From NCBI RefSeq assembly GCF_004138205.1, contig NZ_RXNQ01000005.1, forward strand, positions 1 to 64,000: a stretch of DNA of 64,000 nt. The letters run 5' to 3'. Below, one piece after another: positions 44,698 to 52,077 of this stretch (within the stretch, counting starts at the first letter, position 1; each line of letters begins with the position of its first letter). The translations under genes and the position numbers were made by a program. The notes below the pieces were generated by a model, which did not search any database, was not told where the DNA came from, and saw nothing but the letters and a program-made list of their open reading frames with translations. Source of the DNA: Pedobacter sp. SYP-B3415 (lineage in GTDB: Bacteria; Bacteroidota; Bacteroidia; Sphingobacteriales; Sphingobacteriaceae).

Positions 44698-45042
44698 ATG
44701 GAACATTCATTAGAAATGACTACACTAAGCCAGGTCTTGGAACGGTTAAGACAAAAAGGTTATGATAATGAGATCAAGATGTCTGATCACGGGCGTATGC
44801 AAGGAGTCGGACTCAATAAAATATATAAACCGGAAGATCTGAAGATCATAAAAAATTTCAGGTTCGAGGGCGACTCTGACCCTGCTGACAACTCAGTAAT
44901 TTATCTTGTTGAAGATAACGAAGGAACGATAGGTTATATCCTTGACGCATACGGCACGTACAGTGACCATGCCGGATCAGGGTTTGACGACTTCCTGAAA
45001 AAGATCCCTACGGTAGACCGCGATCTGCAGGAACTTTTTTAG
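44698..45042 (+). CDS. Conserved small protein of unknown function
   Basis: A 114-residue acidic soluble protein starting METSLEM-like after GAGGAAGC, with no signal or membrane helix. Residues 13-60 hold LERLRQKGYDNEIKMSDHGR and KIYKPEDLKIIKNFRFEG, followed by a DPADNSVIYLVED strand. I recall similar small Bacteroidota proteins, often annotated as phosphoribosylpyrophosphate synthetase without support; nothing here resembles that enzyme. A clean terminator at 45066-45095 supports a real transcript. Confidence 0.7.
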   Translation: MEHSLEMTTLSQVLERLRQKGYDNEIKMSDHGRMQGVGLNKIYKPEDLKIIKNFRFEGDSDPADNSVIYLVEDNEGTIGYILDAYGTYSDHAGSGFDDFLKKIPTVDRDLQELF

Positions 45043-45065
45043 AGATACAGATCTTAATGAAACAG

Positions 45066-45095
45066 AAGCAAGGCCCAACAGTCTTGCTTTTTTTT
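45066..45095 (+). terminator. Terminator of the small unknown gene
   Basis: AAGCAAG and CTTGCTT form a 7-base stem with a ten-base loop, and the second arm runs into eight T. It lies 24 bases past the stop at 45042. Confidence 0.75.
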
Positions 45096-45242
45096 GCATT
45101 CAATATTATATAGGTATTCGTAGTTCGTATTAAGACGGTGCGCAATTGCATAAATGTGAGAGGTAAGATATGAGTCCTGAGACAGCGACAGCGCAAAAAC
45201 CCCTCGACCGGTTATTCGTATTGAGGGTGGACGGACGGTCGT

Positions 45243-45304
45243 TTCATCCTTGTTCTTTTCTCTTTAATCCCATTGATCGGTTGGGCGCCGCGGTCTTTCA
45301 TCCT
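45243..45304. repeat. 62-base perfect repeat, copy 1
   Basis: Identical over 62 bases to 45981-46042. It starts TTCATCCTTGTTCTTTTCTC and ends CGCGGTCTTTCATCCT, so its last bases repeat its first and the unit is built for tandem stacking. Confidence 0.8.
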
Positions 45305-45980
45305 GGTTCTTTTTTCTTTAATCTCATTGAGGGGTTTGCCACCCTGGGCTTTGAACTTTCAACTTTTTACTTTAAGTCATCGTTGTCCGGTGAAAGTCTT
45401 GCCAAAGTCTATAGCCCTTCGGTTTCAACATATATGAAACTGTGGTATCGGACCGCTCACCGCCGCGGGGGCTCCTTCTTTTTCTTGGAAAAGAAGCACC
45501 TGAGGCATAGCCGAAAGCGTTCGTACCATTAAAAACAACATACAAGAGACGAACAAACCGCTCCGGCTGTGTATCTCTTCTTGCATAAAAGCATCAAAAG
45601 TCCCACGGCGGCGGGAAAAGGCCCGGATTGCCCCTGCACCATTCTGTTCCGGGCTGGTTCCCCTCCTTGGTTCTTCCCGACCTCCTTAGAACAGTGCAAG
45701 ACTTTTAATACTTTTCTGCGGCGAGAAGATACAAGGCCGGTCCGCACCTATTAGTGGCAGCAATCAGGCAAAACCCTCATCAAAACCAAGGCCTGTACGT
45801 AAAACCCACCGACATAGAATACAGGAGGGCTTGATTTAGAAAACTCAGGCAAATGCTGCTGGTAATGTTCAAAAGGATTTTATTTTGTTCTGTGAGTTTT
45901 ACCGGATAACAACGATTCGAGGCTCGGGGTTCGATCATTATTTTCTTTAATCCCATTAAGACGTTCTGCGCCATAGTCTT

Positions 45981-46042
45981 TTCATCCTTGTTCTTTTCTC
46001 TTTAATCCCATTGATCGGTTGGGCGCCGCGGTCTTTCATCCT
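45981..46042. repeat. 62-base perfect repeat, copy 2
   Basis: Second identical copy of 45243-45304. A diverged copy continues to about 46090, next to the LacI-type operator at 46123. Confidence 0.8.
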
Positions 46043-46122
46043 TTTTCCATTTTCTTTGGTCTCATCGAGGGGGTTCTGCGTCCAGAACTTTTCACTTTCA
46101 ACTTTTCACTTTAAACTGCAAA

Positions 46123-46132
46123 CAAACGTTTG
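46123..46132. promoter_or_regulatory. LacI-type operator CAAACGTTTG before GH109 gene
   Basis: Perfect 10-base palindrome in the context AACAAACGTTTGCG, identical in core to sites at 48842 and 50081. It lies about 90 bases before the GH109 start. All three sites flank genes of one locus that includes a LacI-family regulator, so regulation by that protein is the simplest reading. Confidence 0.75.
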
Positions 46133-46173
46133 CGCTGAAATACGTGCCTGAGCGGGGACTCTTTTTGTAAATC

Positions 46174-46181
46174 TATCTTTA
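46174..46181 (+). promoter_or_regulatory. Possible -7 box of the GH109 gene
   Basis: TATCTTTA matches TAnnTTTG at all but the last base, 42 bases before the ATG. The operator would then centre near -57. Confidence 0.35.
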
Positions 46182-46223
46182 CTTTCACTTACCGAACCAA
46201 CGGTTAACATACAAACTACAAGC

Positions 46224-47573
46224 ATGGAAAGAAGAGATTTTCTTAAAAGCGGCGCAATGGCTTCAGCAGGTTTTACCATCATGCCTTCGGGCAGCCTCTT
46301 TGCTGCAGCAGACGGCAACGTCCGCCTGGGTTATATTGGCGTAGGTGCCAGGGGCATGAGCCACATCAGTGAGGGTTGTCTCCGGGACGATGTCGAGATC
46401 GTGGCCATCTGCGACATACAGGAGAGCTCCTTAAAAATCTGCCGTAATTTTATCGCGAAAAAAGGCCGGCCAGCGGCTAAGGAGTACACCGGCGGACTTG
46501 ATGCCTATAAGAAACTTATCGAACGCAAAGACATCGACGCCGTGATCATCTCTACTCCCTGGCAGTTTCATCACCAGCAATCGGTAGATGCCATGAAGGC
46601 TGGTAAATACGTAGGCTGCGAAGTTATAGCCGGGCTTACCGTCGATGAGCACTGGGATATTGTCAAGACTTCTGAAAAAACGGGTATGCCTTATATGACC
46701 CTTGAGAATGTCTGCTACCGCAGGGATGTGATGGCAGTGTTAAACATGGTCAGACAGGGGCTTTTTGGCGAACTTGTTCATCTTGAGGGGGGCTATCAGC
46801 ACAACCTGCGCAATGTTTTATTCAATGACGGAAAAAAATATTATGGCGGCGGTGTCGAATTTGGTCCGAAGGCCATTAGCGAAGCACAATGGCGTACCCA
46901 ATTTAACATTGACCAGGATGGCGATCTATACCCCACACACGGTGTAGGTCCGCTTATGCAATATGCGGATATCAACCGCGGAAACCGGTTTACCAACCTG
47001 GTATCTTTCAGCTCTAAGGCCCGCGGGCTTGCGGCATATGTTGAAGAGCAGTCTCCCGGGCATCCGAATGCGAAGATTAACTACAAGAATGGCGATGTAA
47101 CAACGACGCTTATCAATTGTGCAAATGGTGAAACGGTCCTGTTATCGCATGACACCCACCTGCCGCGCCCTTACTCGATCGGTTTCCGCGTTCAGGGAAC
47201 AAAAGGTTTGTGGATGGACGTAAACAAATCGCTTTATATAGACGGCAAATCGCCAAAATATGATACCTGGGAACCTGTTAAAGAATGGTTCGAGAAGTAT
47301 GACCACCCTCTTTGGAAAAAGTATTCGAAAGAAGCGGAAGGTGCGGGCCATGGTGGTATGGACTGGTATGTCTTTAATGCATTTATCCTGTCTGTTAAAC
47401 AGAAAAAACAAACCCCGATTGATGTTTATGATTCAGTAACAATGAGTGTCATTATGCCACTTTCTACACAATCGCTGAAAGAAGGAAACAAACCTCAGGA
47501 CTTTCCCGACTTTACAAAGGGTAAGTGGAAAAACCGTAAGAATACGTTCGCACTTGACGATAGCGGTTTTTAA
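46224..47573 (+). CDS. GH109-type glycosidase (Gfo/Idh/MocA fold)
   Basis: NAD-dependent glycoside hydrolase of the alpha-N-acetylgalactosaminidase family GH109, 449 residues. A twin-arginine-like start (ERRDFLKSG) and hydrophobic stretch suggest export. The Rossmann motif is YIGVGARGMSHI. Close agreement with GH109 enzymes is seen in LENVCYRRDVMAVLNMVRQG, YPTHGVGPL, GAGHGGMDWY and KGKWKNRKNTFA. The family releases alpha-linked N-acetylgalactosamine by an NAD redox mechanism. It is paired with a NahK-like kinase and LacI regulator sharing the operator. Confidence 0.87.
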   Translation: MERRDFLKSGAMASAGFTIMPSGSLFAAADGNVRLGYIGVGARGMSHISEGCLRDDVEIVAICDIQESSLKICRNFIAKKGRPAAKEYTGGLDAYKKLIERKDIDAVIISTPWQFHHQQSVDAMKAGKYVGCEVIAGLTVDEHWDIVKTSEKTGMPYMTLENVCYRRDVMAVLNMVRQGLFGELVHLEGGYQHNLRNVLFNDGKKYYGGGVEFGPKAISEAQWRTQFNIDQDGDLYPTHGVGPLMQYADINRGNRFTNLVSFSSKARGLAAYVEEQSPGHPNAKINYKNGDVTTTLINCANGETVLLSHDTHLPRPYSIGFRVQGTKGLWMDVNKSLYIDGKSPKYDTWEPVKEWFEKYDHPLWKKYSKEAEGAGHGGMDWYVFNAFILSVKQKKQTPIDVYDSVTMSVIMPLSTQSLKEGNKPQDFPDFTKGKWKNRKNTFALDDSGF

Positions 47574-47611
47574 CGTATTGCCTGTTTCCAGGCATGTTTG
47601 GTTATAATTGT

Positions 47612-47647
47612 GATGGTTCCGGTCGCGAGGGCCTGAACCATCTTTTA
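47612..47647 (+). terminator. First terminator after the GH109 gene
   Basis: GATGGTTC and GAACCATC form an 8-base stem around a GC-rich 15-base loop, followed by TTTTAT, 39 bases past the stop. Confidence 0.6.
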
Positions 47648-47661
47648 TACGTAATAAACAA

Positions 47662-47686
47662 ACCCGGCCTTGCGGGCCGGGCTTTT
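47662..47686 (+). terminator. Second terminator after the GH109 gene
   Basis: CCCGGCC and GGCCGGG pair around a five-base loop and are followed by CTTTT. It is a tandem back-up to the hairpin at 47612 and lies before the convergent kinase gene. Confidence 0.75.
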
Positions 47687-47708
47687 ATTGTTACTTCAGG
47701 GGTAGTTA

Positions 47709-48782
47709 TTATGACTGGATTCCTGCATAACACAGGTCCTGGGCAATCTGCTCAAACATCGTTTCCTTTTCCATATAGCGCTCGAGCAGTGTAAACTGAT
47801 TACCCGCGCGTACCAGATTGTGTGCCGGATATGCGGCCCCATAATACTTGTCGCCATTCAGGTAATCTGTCAGAAAACGGATCGCCTGCATGTAAATCAT
47901 GAATTTTCCGGAATAAACGAACAGCTGCTTTTCTTCTGGCATCAGTACCTCTCCCATCTCTGCAAGGTAACCTGCCACGATCGCCTTAAAAAAAGGCGTT
48001 CGCACAGTTATGCTGTCATAGTTCTCACTTTCCTCATTGGCCGGAGAAAGGTAGGTACGCATCATATCGCCAACGTCACTGATGAAGTATCCCGGCATAA
48101 CCGTATCAAGATCAATAACGCAAAGCCCCTTCCGGCGGTCATTAAAAAGTACGTTACTGATCTTTGTATCGTGATGAATAACACGTTTCGGCAAAACGCC
48201 GCTCGCCATCAACTCGCTGTAACGCGCCGAAATACCCTGATACTTCAGTGCTTTCTCTGTCAGGTGTAAAGCCGTCGACAAACGCTCTTCAGCTGCCGTT
48301 TCGCGGGCGCTTTCAAATTGCTGTGAACGAAGTGCAAGATTGTGAAAATCCGGCAATGTGATGGCCAGCCTGTCTACCGGAAAATCTTTCAGCAGACGGG
48401 TAAAACGTCCGAACTGACTTGCAGCTTCGTAAGCCTCGCTTTCATTTTCAACCGTCAGCAGTGTAATTGAGTCTCTGATAAAGGGAAACAGCCGGAAATG
48501 CTCATTTTCGGGCGTGTGCAGAAGTGAAGTGCCGTCGGGTAAAATAAGGGGTGAAACAAACAGATACGAGGGATGACGCTGTTTCAGATAACCGGCAATT
48601 TTGCGAAGGTTTTCAGAAATCTCTTCAGGATGCCTGAACACCTGGCTGTTAATACGCTGAAGGATATACGCCTCGTCGTCATTAAAGACTTTCCATGTAT
48701 GGTTGATTAATCCCGACCCGATTTTCTGGATCGCGAACCGCTCTGGTGAAAAGCCAAATTGACGAATGATGTGCTCGATCAT
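47709..48782 (-). CDS. APH-family sugar kinase, NahK-like
   Basis: Phosphotransferase of 357 residues with the aminoglycoside-phosphotransferase fold. The catalytic loop is RVIHHDTKISNVLF and the metal-binding segment VIDLDTVMPGYFISDVGD, which resembles N-acetylhexosamine 1-kinase (NahK) more than antibiotic kinases. The nucleotide-binding lysine region is near ILQRINSQVF. With the nearby GH109 enzyme this suggests phosphorylation of released N-acetylgalactosamine or a similar hexosamine (inference). It starts 60 bases from a CAAACGTTTG operator. Confidence 0.8.
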   Translation of the reverse strand: MIEHIIRQFGFSPERFAIQKIGSGLINHTWKVFNDDEAYILQRINSQVFRHPEEISENLRKIAGYLKQRHPSYLFVSPLILPDGTSLLHTPENEHFRLFPFIRDSITLLTVENESEAYEAASQFGRFTRLLKDFPVDRLAITLPDFHNLALRSQQFESARETAAEERLSTALHLTEKALKYQGISARYSELMASGVLPKRVIHHDTKISNVLFNDRRKGLCVIDLDTVMPGYFISDVGDMMRTYLSPANEESENYDSITVRTPFFKAIVAGYLAEMGEVLMPEEKQLFVYSGKFMIYMQAIRFLTDYLNGDKYYGAAYPAHNLVRAGNQFTLLERYMEKETMFEQIAQDLCYAGIQS

Positions 48783-48807
48783 TATAGATTGCCGGTTTAC
48801 TGAATTT

Positions 48808-48815
48808 CAAACATA
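48808..48815 (-). promoter_or_regulatory. Predicted -7 box of the NahK-like gene
   Basis: The minus strand reads TATGTTTG (TAnnTTTG), 25 bases before the ATG at 48782. The operator at 48842-48851 would centre about 42 bases upstream of the start of transcription. Confidence 0.45.
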
Positions 48816-48841
48816 TGCAAATCACTGTGCAAATCCTTACA

Positions 48842-48851
48842 CAAACGTTTG
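48842..48851. promoter_or_regulatory. LacI-type operator CAAACGTTTG before the NahK-like gene
   Basis: Perfect palindrome in the context ACACAAACGTTTGCCC, sharing ACAAACGTTTGC with the other two sites. It lies between the regulator gene's 3' end and the kinase promoter. Confidence 0.75.
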
Positions 48852-48900
48852 CCCGATTTTCGGCTCAAAAAACAGTATCGCTTAAGGGTTGACTTGCGTG

Positions 48901-49938
48901 TTATCCGGCCGCCTGCGTTTTGACCGGCGACATCACCAGCTGCGATTCTATAGTGATCTTATAAAAGGCTGTCTGCTCTTCATCATTGTTGCTGTTCAGC
49001 AGATCGAAAAGGATGTCTGCAGCGCGCTGGCCCTGTATATAAGGAAACTGTTCTACGGAAGCAATCGGACTATGGTCCATGAAATTAATGATCGGAAGAT
49101 TTGCATAACTTACAAACTCAAGTTCGGTATTCAGGTCAATCCCCAGTTTTCTTGCATGCCTGATGGCGTACAGCGACACGTAGTCATTGAATGTAACGAT
49201 CGCTGTTGGCTTGCGTTTATTTTCGAGCAGGCCGTTCAGGGCCTGAATTGTACCTTCTTCGGTCAGATCGCAGCTTACAATCAGGGAAGGATCAAATTTG
49301 AGCCTGTTCTTCAGCATAGCTTTTATATAACCTTCCTTCCGCTGGCCGCTGGCCGCCAGCGTACCCGGGCCATTGATCATACCGATGGTACGATGGCCTT
49401 TCTTCAGTAAAAAATTGACGGCTTCAATACTGCCTGTCTCCATATTGCAGGCTACATAATGAATATCTTTCAGCGGCGGCACGCGGTCAAAAAAAACGAC
49501 CGGTATATTGTAGCGCTTCAGCATGTCGAAATGCTCAAAAGACGCAGTTGTTTTGGCAACCGAGACCAGAAGCCCGTCGACGCGGTGATTTTTCATCTTT
49601 TCTACAAGTTGCTTCTCTTTTTCCTGGTCATCGTGCGATTGTGCAAGCAGCACATTATAGTTGCGCTTATTCGCCACATCCTCGATTGCACTGATGGCTG
49701 AAGAAAAAAAAGCCTCTGAAAGCTCAGGTAGAATGACCCCGATGGTGTACGTTTTACCCTTCTGGAACAGGATGGCCGTTTGATTAGGCTCGTAGTGCAT
49801 CTCCTCGGCCATTCGTTTTACCTTTTGCCGGGTAATTAACCCGATACTGGGATGGTCATGGAGTGCCCGCGATACGGTAGAAATTGAAATGCTCAACTTC
49901 TTCGCTATCTCTTTAATTGTAGCAGGTTTCTGGCGCAT
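48901..49938 (-). CDS. LacI-family transcriptional regulator
   Basis: Repressor-type regulator of 345 residues. The N-terminal helix-turn-helix reads TIKEIAKKLSISISTVSRAL (residues 7-26), followed by the hinge helix and a periplasmic-binding-protein-like effector domain (about 60-340) with YTIGVILPELSEAFFSSAI. It lies between two CAAACGTTTG sites, one 143 bases before its own start and one before the kinase gene, so it probably autoregulates and controls the GH109 and kinase genes. The effector sugar is unknown. Confidence 0.93.
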   Translation of the reverse strand: MRQKPATIKEIAKKLSISISTVSRALHDHPSIGLITRQKVKRMAEEMHYEPNQTAILFQKGKTYTIGVILPELSEAFFSSAISAIEDVANKRNYNVLLAQSHDDQEKEKQLVEKMKNHRVDGLLVSVAKTTASFEHFDMLKRYNIPVVFFDRVPPLKDIHYVACNMETGSIEAVNFLLKKGHRTIGMINGPGTLAASGQRKEGYIKAMLKNRLKFDPSLIVSCDLTEEGTIQALNGLLENKRKPTAIVTFNDYVSLYAIRHARKLGIDLNTELEFVSYANLPIINFMDHSPIASVEQFPYIQGQRAADILFDLLNSNNDEEQTAFYKITIESQLVMSPVKTQAAG

Positions 49939-50080
49939 CAGGATGTTCGGTTAATCAAGAGCAATATACGCATTTTGACGCAATGCCCTTAGCATAGCAG
50001 CGCACATATACACACCGCCGGTTAAAGCTGTTGCATCAAAATTGCATGTTTTCGGCGAAAGCAGTATGCACTATCAAACA

Positions 50081-50090
50081 CAAACGTTTG
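50081..50090. promoter_or_regulatory. LacI-type operator CAAACGTTTG before the lacI-type gene
   Basis: Perfect palindrome in the context ACACAAACGTTTGCAT, just 13 bases past the end of the thioredoxin-fold gene and 143 bases before the regulator start. No good -7 box was found between site and gene, so the promoter position is open. Confidence 0.7.
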
Positions 50091-50103
50091 CATGATGCTT
50101 TGA

Positions 50104-51243
50104 CTACAGCCGGCTTTTTGCTTCGCTGATGGCCTCTTCGGGAAGAAGTTTGCTGCGAATGATTTTACCCTGCTGGTCCACAAGAAACATGTAGGGGTGC
50201 ATCATTCCGCTGAGTTTGCTTGCATTTGGCGACTGCGCACCCATCAGATCTGAAAACTGCGGCCAGGGAAGCGCATCGTGATCTATTGCACTTCGCCGCC
50301 ATTTCTCGTTCTTGTCAAGTGAAACGCCAATGATCTGCAATCCGCGGCCTTTATATGCATGATAAAAGCGAACAAGCTCCGGATGTCTTTTCCTAAGCTG
50401 GTTGTCATAAGAGGCCCAGACAATAATAAGATTAAGGCGTTTCAGGTCTGTTGCAGGGTCAAACGTGCGTCCGTCGGGTGTCTTGCCCGCAATAGCAGCC
50501 ATTTTTGCCCCCGGTATCATGCCGAGTGCATCTTCAGCCTGCCTGAGAAGTTTTATGGCCAGTTTGTCCTGCTGAACCGACTGATCTGTACCCAGCAGGA
50601 TTGTTTTATACTGTTTCGGGAAATTAGTGGCTTCATCCAGGTCGTCTAACAGAAAAGGCGTGTGTATGCTGCCCGGGTATTTCGAAGCGAAGTCTGCAAT
50701 GACCTGTACGGCGCCCTCATCGAGCATCAGGCGCAGCCGTTCTTCTTCTGCTGTAACCTGCCTGATGTCGTCAAAAATGGTGTTTTCCATTTTTTTACGT
50801 GCAGCAGCTACATCGGCCCGCAACACCGACATCTTGCTTTCGCTGATTTTGTAAAAATCTGTAAGTTCCTGTTGTTCGGCAACATCAGAGCCCGTTACCG
50901 GATATGGCGCAGCGGCGGCTGTATCTGCAGTTACCTGGTAACTGCCTCCCTTCAGGTAAATAAAATGACGGCTAAACTGCGCGGCGTCTGTCCGGGCTTG
51001 TCCGTTACTGATCTCTACCAGATAATAACCCTCCTCAACACCGGGCACCGTGAGTTGTTGCTTTGTATTGTTCAGGTTCAGCGCTGCCAGTGCGCGCTTT
51101 TCGCCGGGCCGGTATATTCCCATTGTACCGTTGGGACCAAAGTGTTTTGACGACACATCAAATCGTGCCTCAGAGGGGCTGCAGGATGAAAAGAAGAGGC
51201 CGGCGAACAGACCGAAGATCACGTAAAGCAGATTTTTTTGCAT
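50104..51243 (-). CDS. Thioredoxin-fold lipoprotein lacking the CXXC motif
   Basis: Protein of 379 residues from the ATG at 51243 (MQKNLLYVIFGLFAGLFFSS, lipobox Cys). An N-terminal beta-rich domain (DUF4369-like, about 25-120) is followed by a helical linker and a C-terminal thioredoxin fold of the TlpA type. In that fold the usual WASWCGPC is replaced by VWASYDNQLRKRHPEL, so no redox cysteine pair is present. It is therefore unlikely to be a disulfide reductase and may be a structural or binding version. It is divergent from sdhC. Confidence 0.8.
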   Translation of the reverse strand: MQKNLLYVIFGLFAGLFFSSCSPSEARFDVSSKHFGPNGTMGIYRPGEKRALAALNLNNTKQQLTVPGVEEGYYLVEISNGQARTDAAQFSRHFIYLKGGSYQVTADTAAAAPYPVTGSDVAEQQELTDFYKISESKMSVLRADVAAARKKMENTIFDDIRQVTAEEERLRLMLDEGAVQVIADFASKYPGSIHTPFLLDDLDEATNFPKQYKTILLGTDQSVQQDKLAIKLLRQAEDALGMIPGAKMAAIAGKTPDGRTFDPATDLKRLNLIIVWASYDNQLRKRHPELVRFYHAYKGRGLQIIGVSLDKNEKWRRSAIDHDALPWPQFSDLMGAQSPNASKLSGMMHPYMFLVDQQGKIIRSKLLPEEAISEAKSRL

Positions 51244-51333
51244 GAGAAAAGCGCTAAGTTTTAGAATGTTTCTAAATAAAGACTTTATCGTGTTTTTGGC
51301 TTGCAGGTAGCACAATTAAGCCATATTATTAAA

Positions 51334-51341
51334 TACTTTTG
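51334..51341 (+). promoter_or_regulatory. Predicted -7 promoter box of sdhCAB
   Basis: TACTTTTG matches TAnnTTTG, 27 bases before the ATG at 51369. It overlaps the start of a longer frame at 51339, which argues against that start. Confidence 0.5.
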
Positions 51342-51368
51342 CAAATAAAAGAAATTAAAGTACATCTA

Positions 51369-52049
51369 ATGAGTAGTTTCGGAAAAGCTTTTTCCTCGTC
51401 TATAGGAAAAAAATTAGTCGTAGGCATTACGGGCCTGTTCCTGATCTTATTTTTGATCGTTCACTGTTTTATCAACTCGCTGATTTTTCTGAACGACGGT
51501 GGTGAGACCTTCAACCTTGGTGCAGAATTTATGGCTGGCAACTGGCCTATCCGCGCAGGCGAGATCGTGCTGTTTTTAGGCCTGATCATTCACATTGTTC
51601 AGACTGCCCGTTTAACGTATGAGAACCGGAAAGCACGCCCGGTAAAGTATGCCGCCTACAATGGCAGCGCAAACAGCAAGTGGTATTCGCGTTCAATGGG
51701 TTTGCTCGGCACCCTGCTGCTGATCTTCCTGATTGTGCACCTGGCAAACTTCTGGGTAGTTTCACGGTTTACCGGTATCCCTACGCATGACGTTAATAAC
51801 CGCGAAAACCTGTTTGCCGTTATGGTAGAAACATTCCAGAATCCATGGATCGTTTTGTTATACGTATTATCTATGGTTTCCCTTTGTTACCACCTGTTGC
51901 ATGGCTTTGCATCTGCGTTCCAGACCATGGGATGGAATCATAAAAAATATGCGAAGCTTATCATTTCTGTTGGCATTTGGTATTCAATCATCATCTCTGT
52001 GCTCTTCGCAGCTATGCCTATTGCAATTTATACAGGGCTAATCAACTAA
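51369..52049 (+). CDS. sdhC: Succinate dehydrogenase cytochrome b subunit
   Basis: Five-helix di-heme b-type anchor of succinate dehydrogenase/fumarate reductase (the type with a single fused anchor), 226 residues from the ATG at 51369 ([20 protein letters not shown]). Conserved heme histidines are seen in [35 protein letters not shown] and [10 protein letters not shown]. It anchors SdhA-SdhB to the membrane and passes electrons to or from quinone. Confidence 0.95.
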   Translation: MSSFGKAFSSSIGKKLVVGITGLFLILFLIVHCFINSLIFLNDGGETFNLGAEFMAGNWPIRAGEIVLFLGLIIHIVQTARLTYENRKARPVKYAAYNGSANSKWYSRSMGLLGTLLLIFLIVHLANFWVVSRFTGIPTHDVNNRENLFAVMVETFQNPWIVLLYVLSMVSLCYHLLHGFASAFQTMGWNHKKYAKLIISVGIWYSIIISVLFAAMPIAIYTGLIN

Positions 52050-52077
52050 TTTTAGAACGAATAATTCTCAATATAGA

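Larger units (their letters stand above)
45101..46122. repeat. Second dispersed-repeat island, inverted relative to the first
   Basis: No convincing gene lies in this stretch. 45101-45185 is the reverse complement of the repeat-plus-tail unit of 234-300. Units of about 50-55 bases containing TCTTTAATCCCATTGA and GGGCGCC recur at about 45243, 45298, 45940, 45981 and 46037, and correspond in inverted form to the AATGAGAC/AAAGAAAAA units at 463-593. 45360-45380 (ACTTTCAACTTTTTACTTTA) is the inverse of 513-538. The middle part, 45440-45930, is unique within this window and may be a decayed element. Confidence 0.75.

Noticed and set aside
45170..45532. 120-residue open frame in the second repeat island
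   Set aside because: Its sequence is made of the translated repeat units (FHPCSFLFNPIDRLGAAVFHP is the same 50-base unit read twice), so it is repeat-derived, not a gene.
45529..45747. 72-residue minus-strand frame
   Set aside because: It lies in the unexplained stretch, has no domain or signal, and overlaps the opposite-strand frame; kept only as part of the island.
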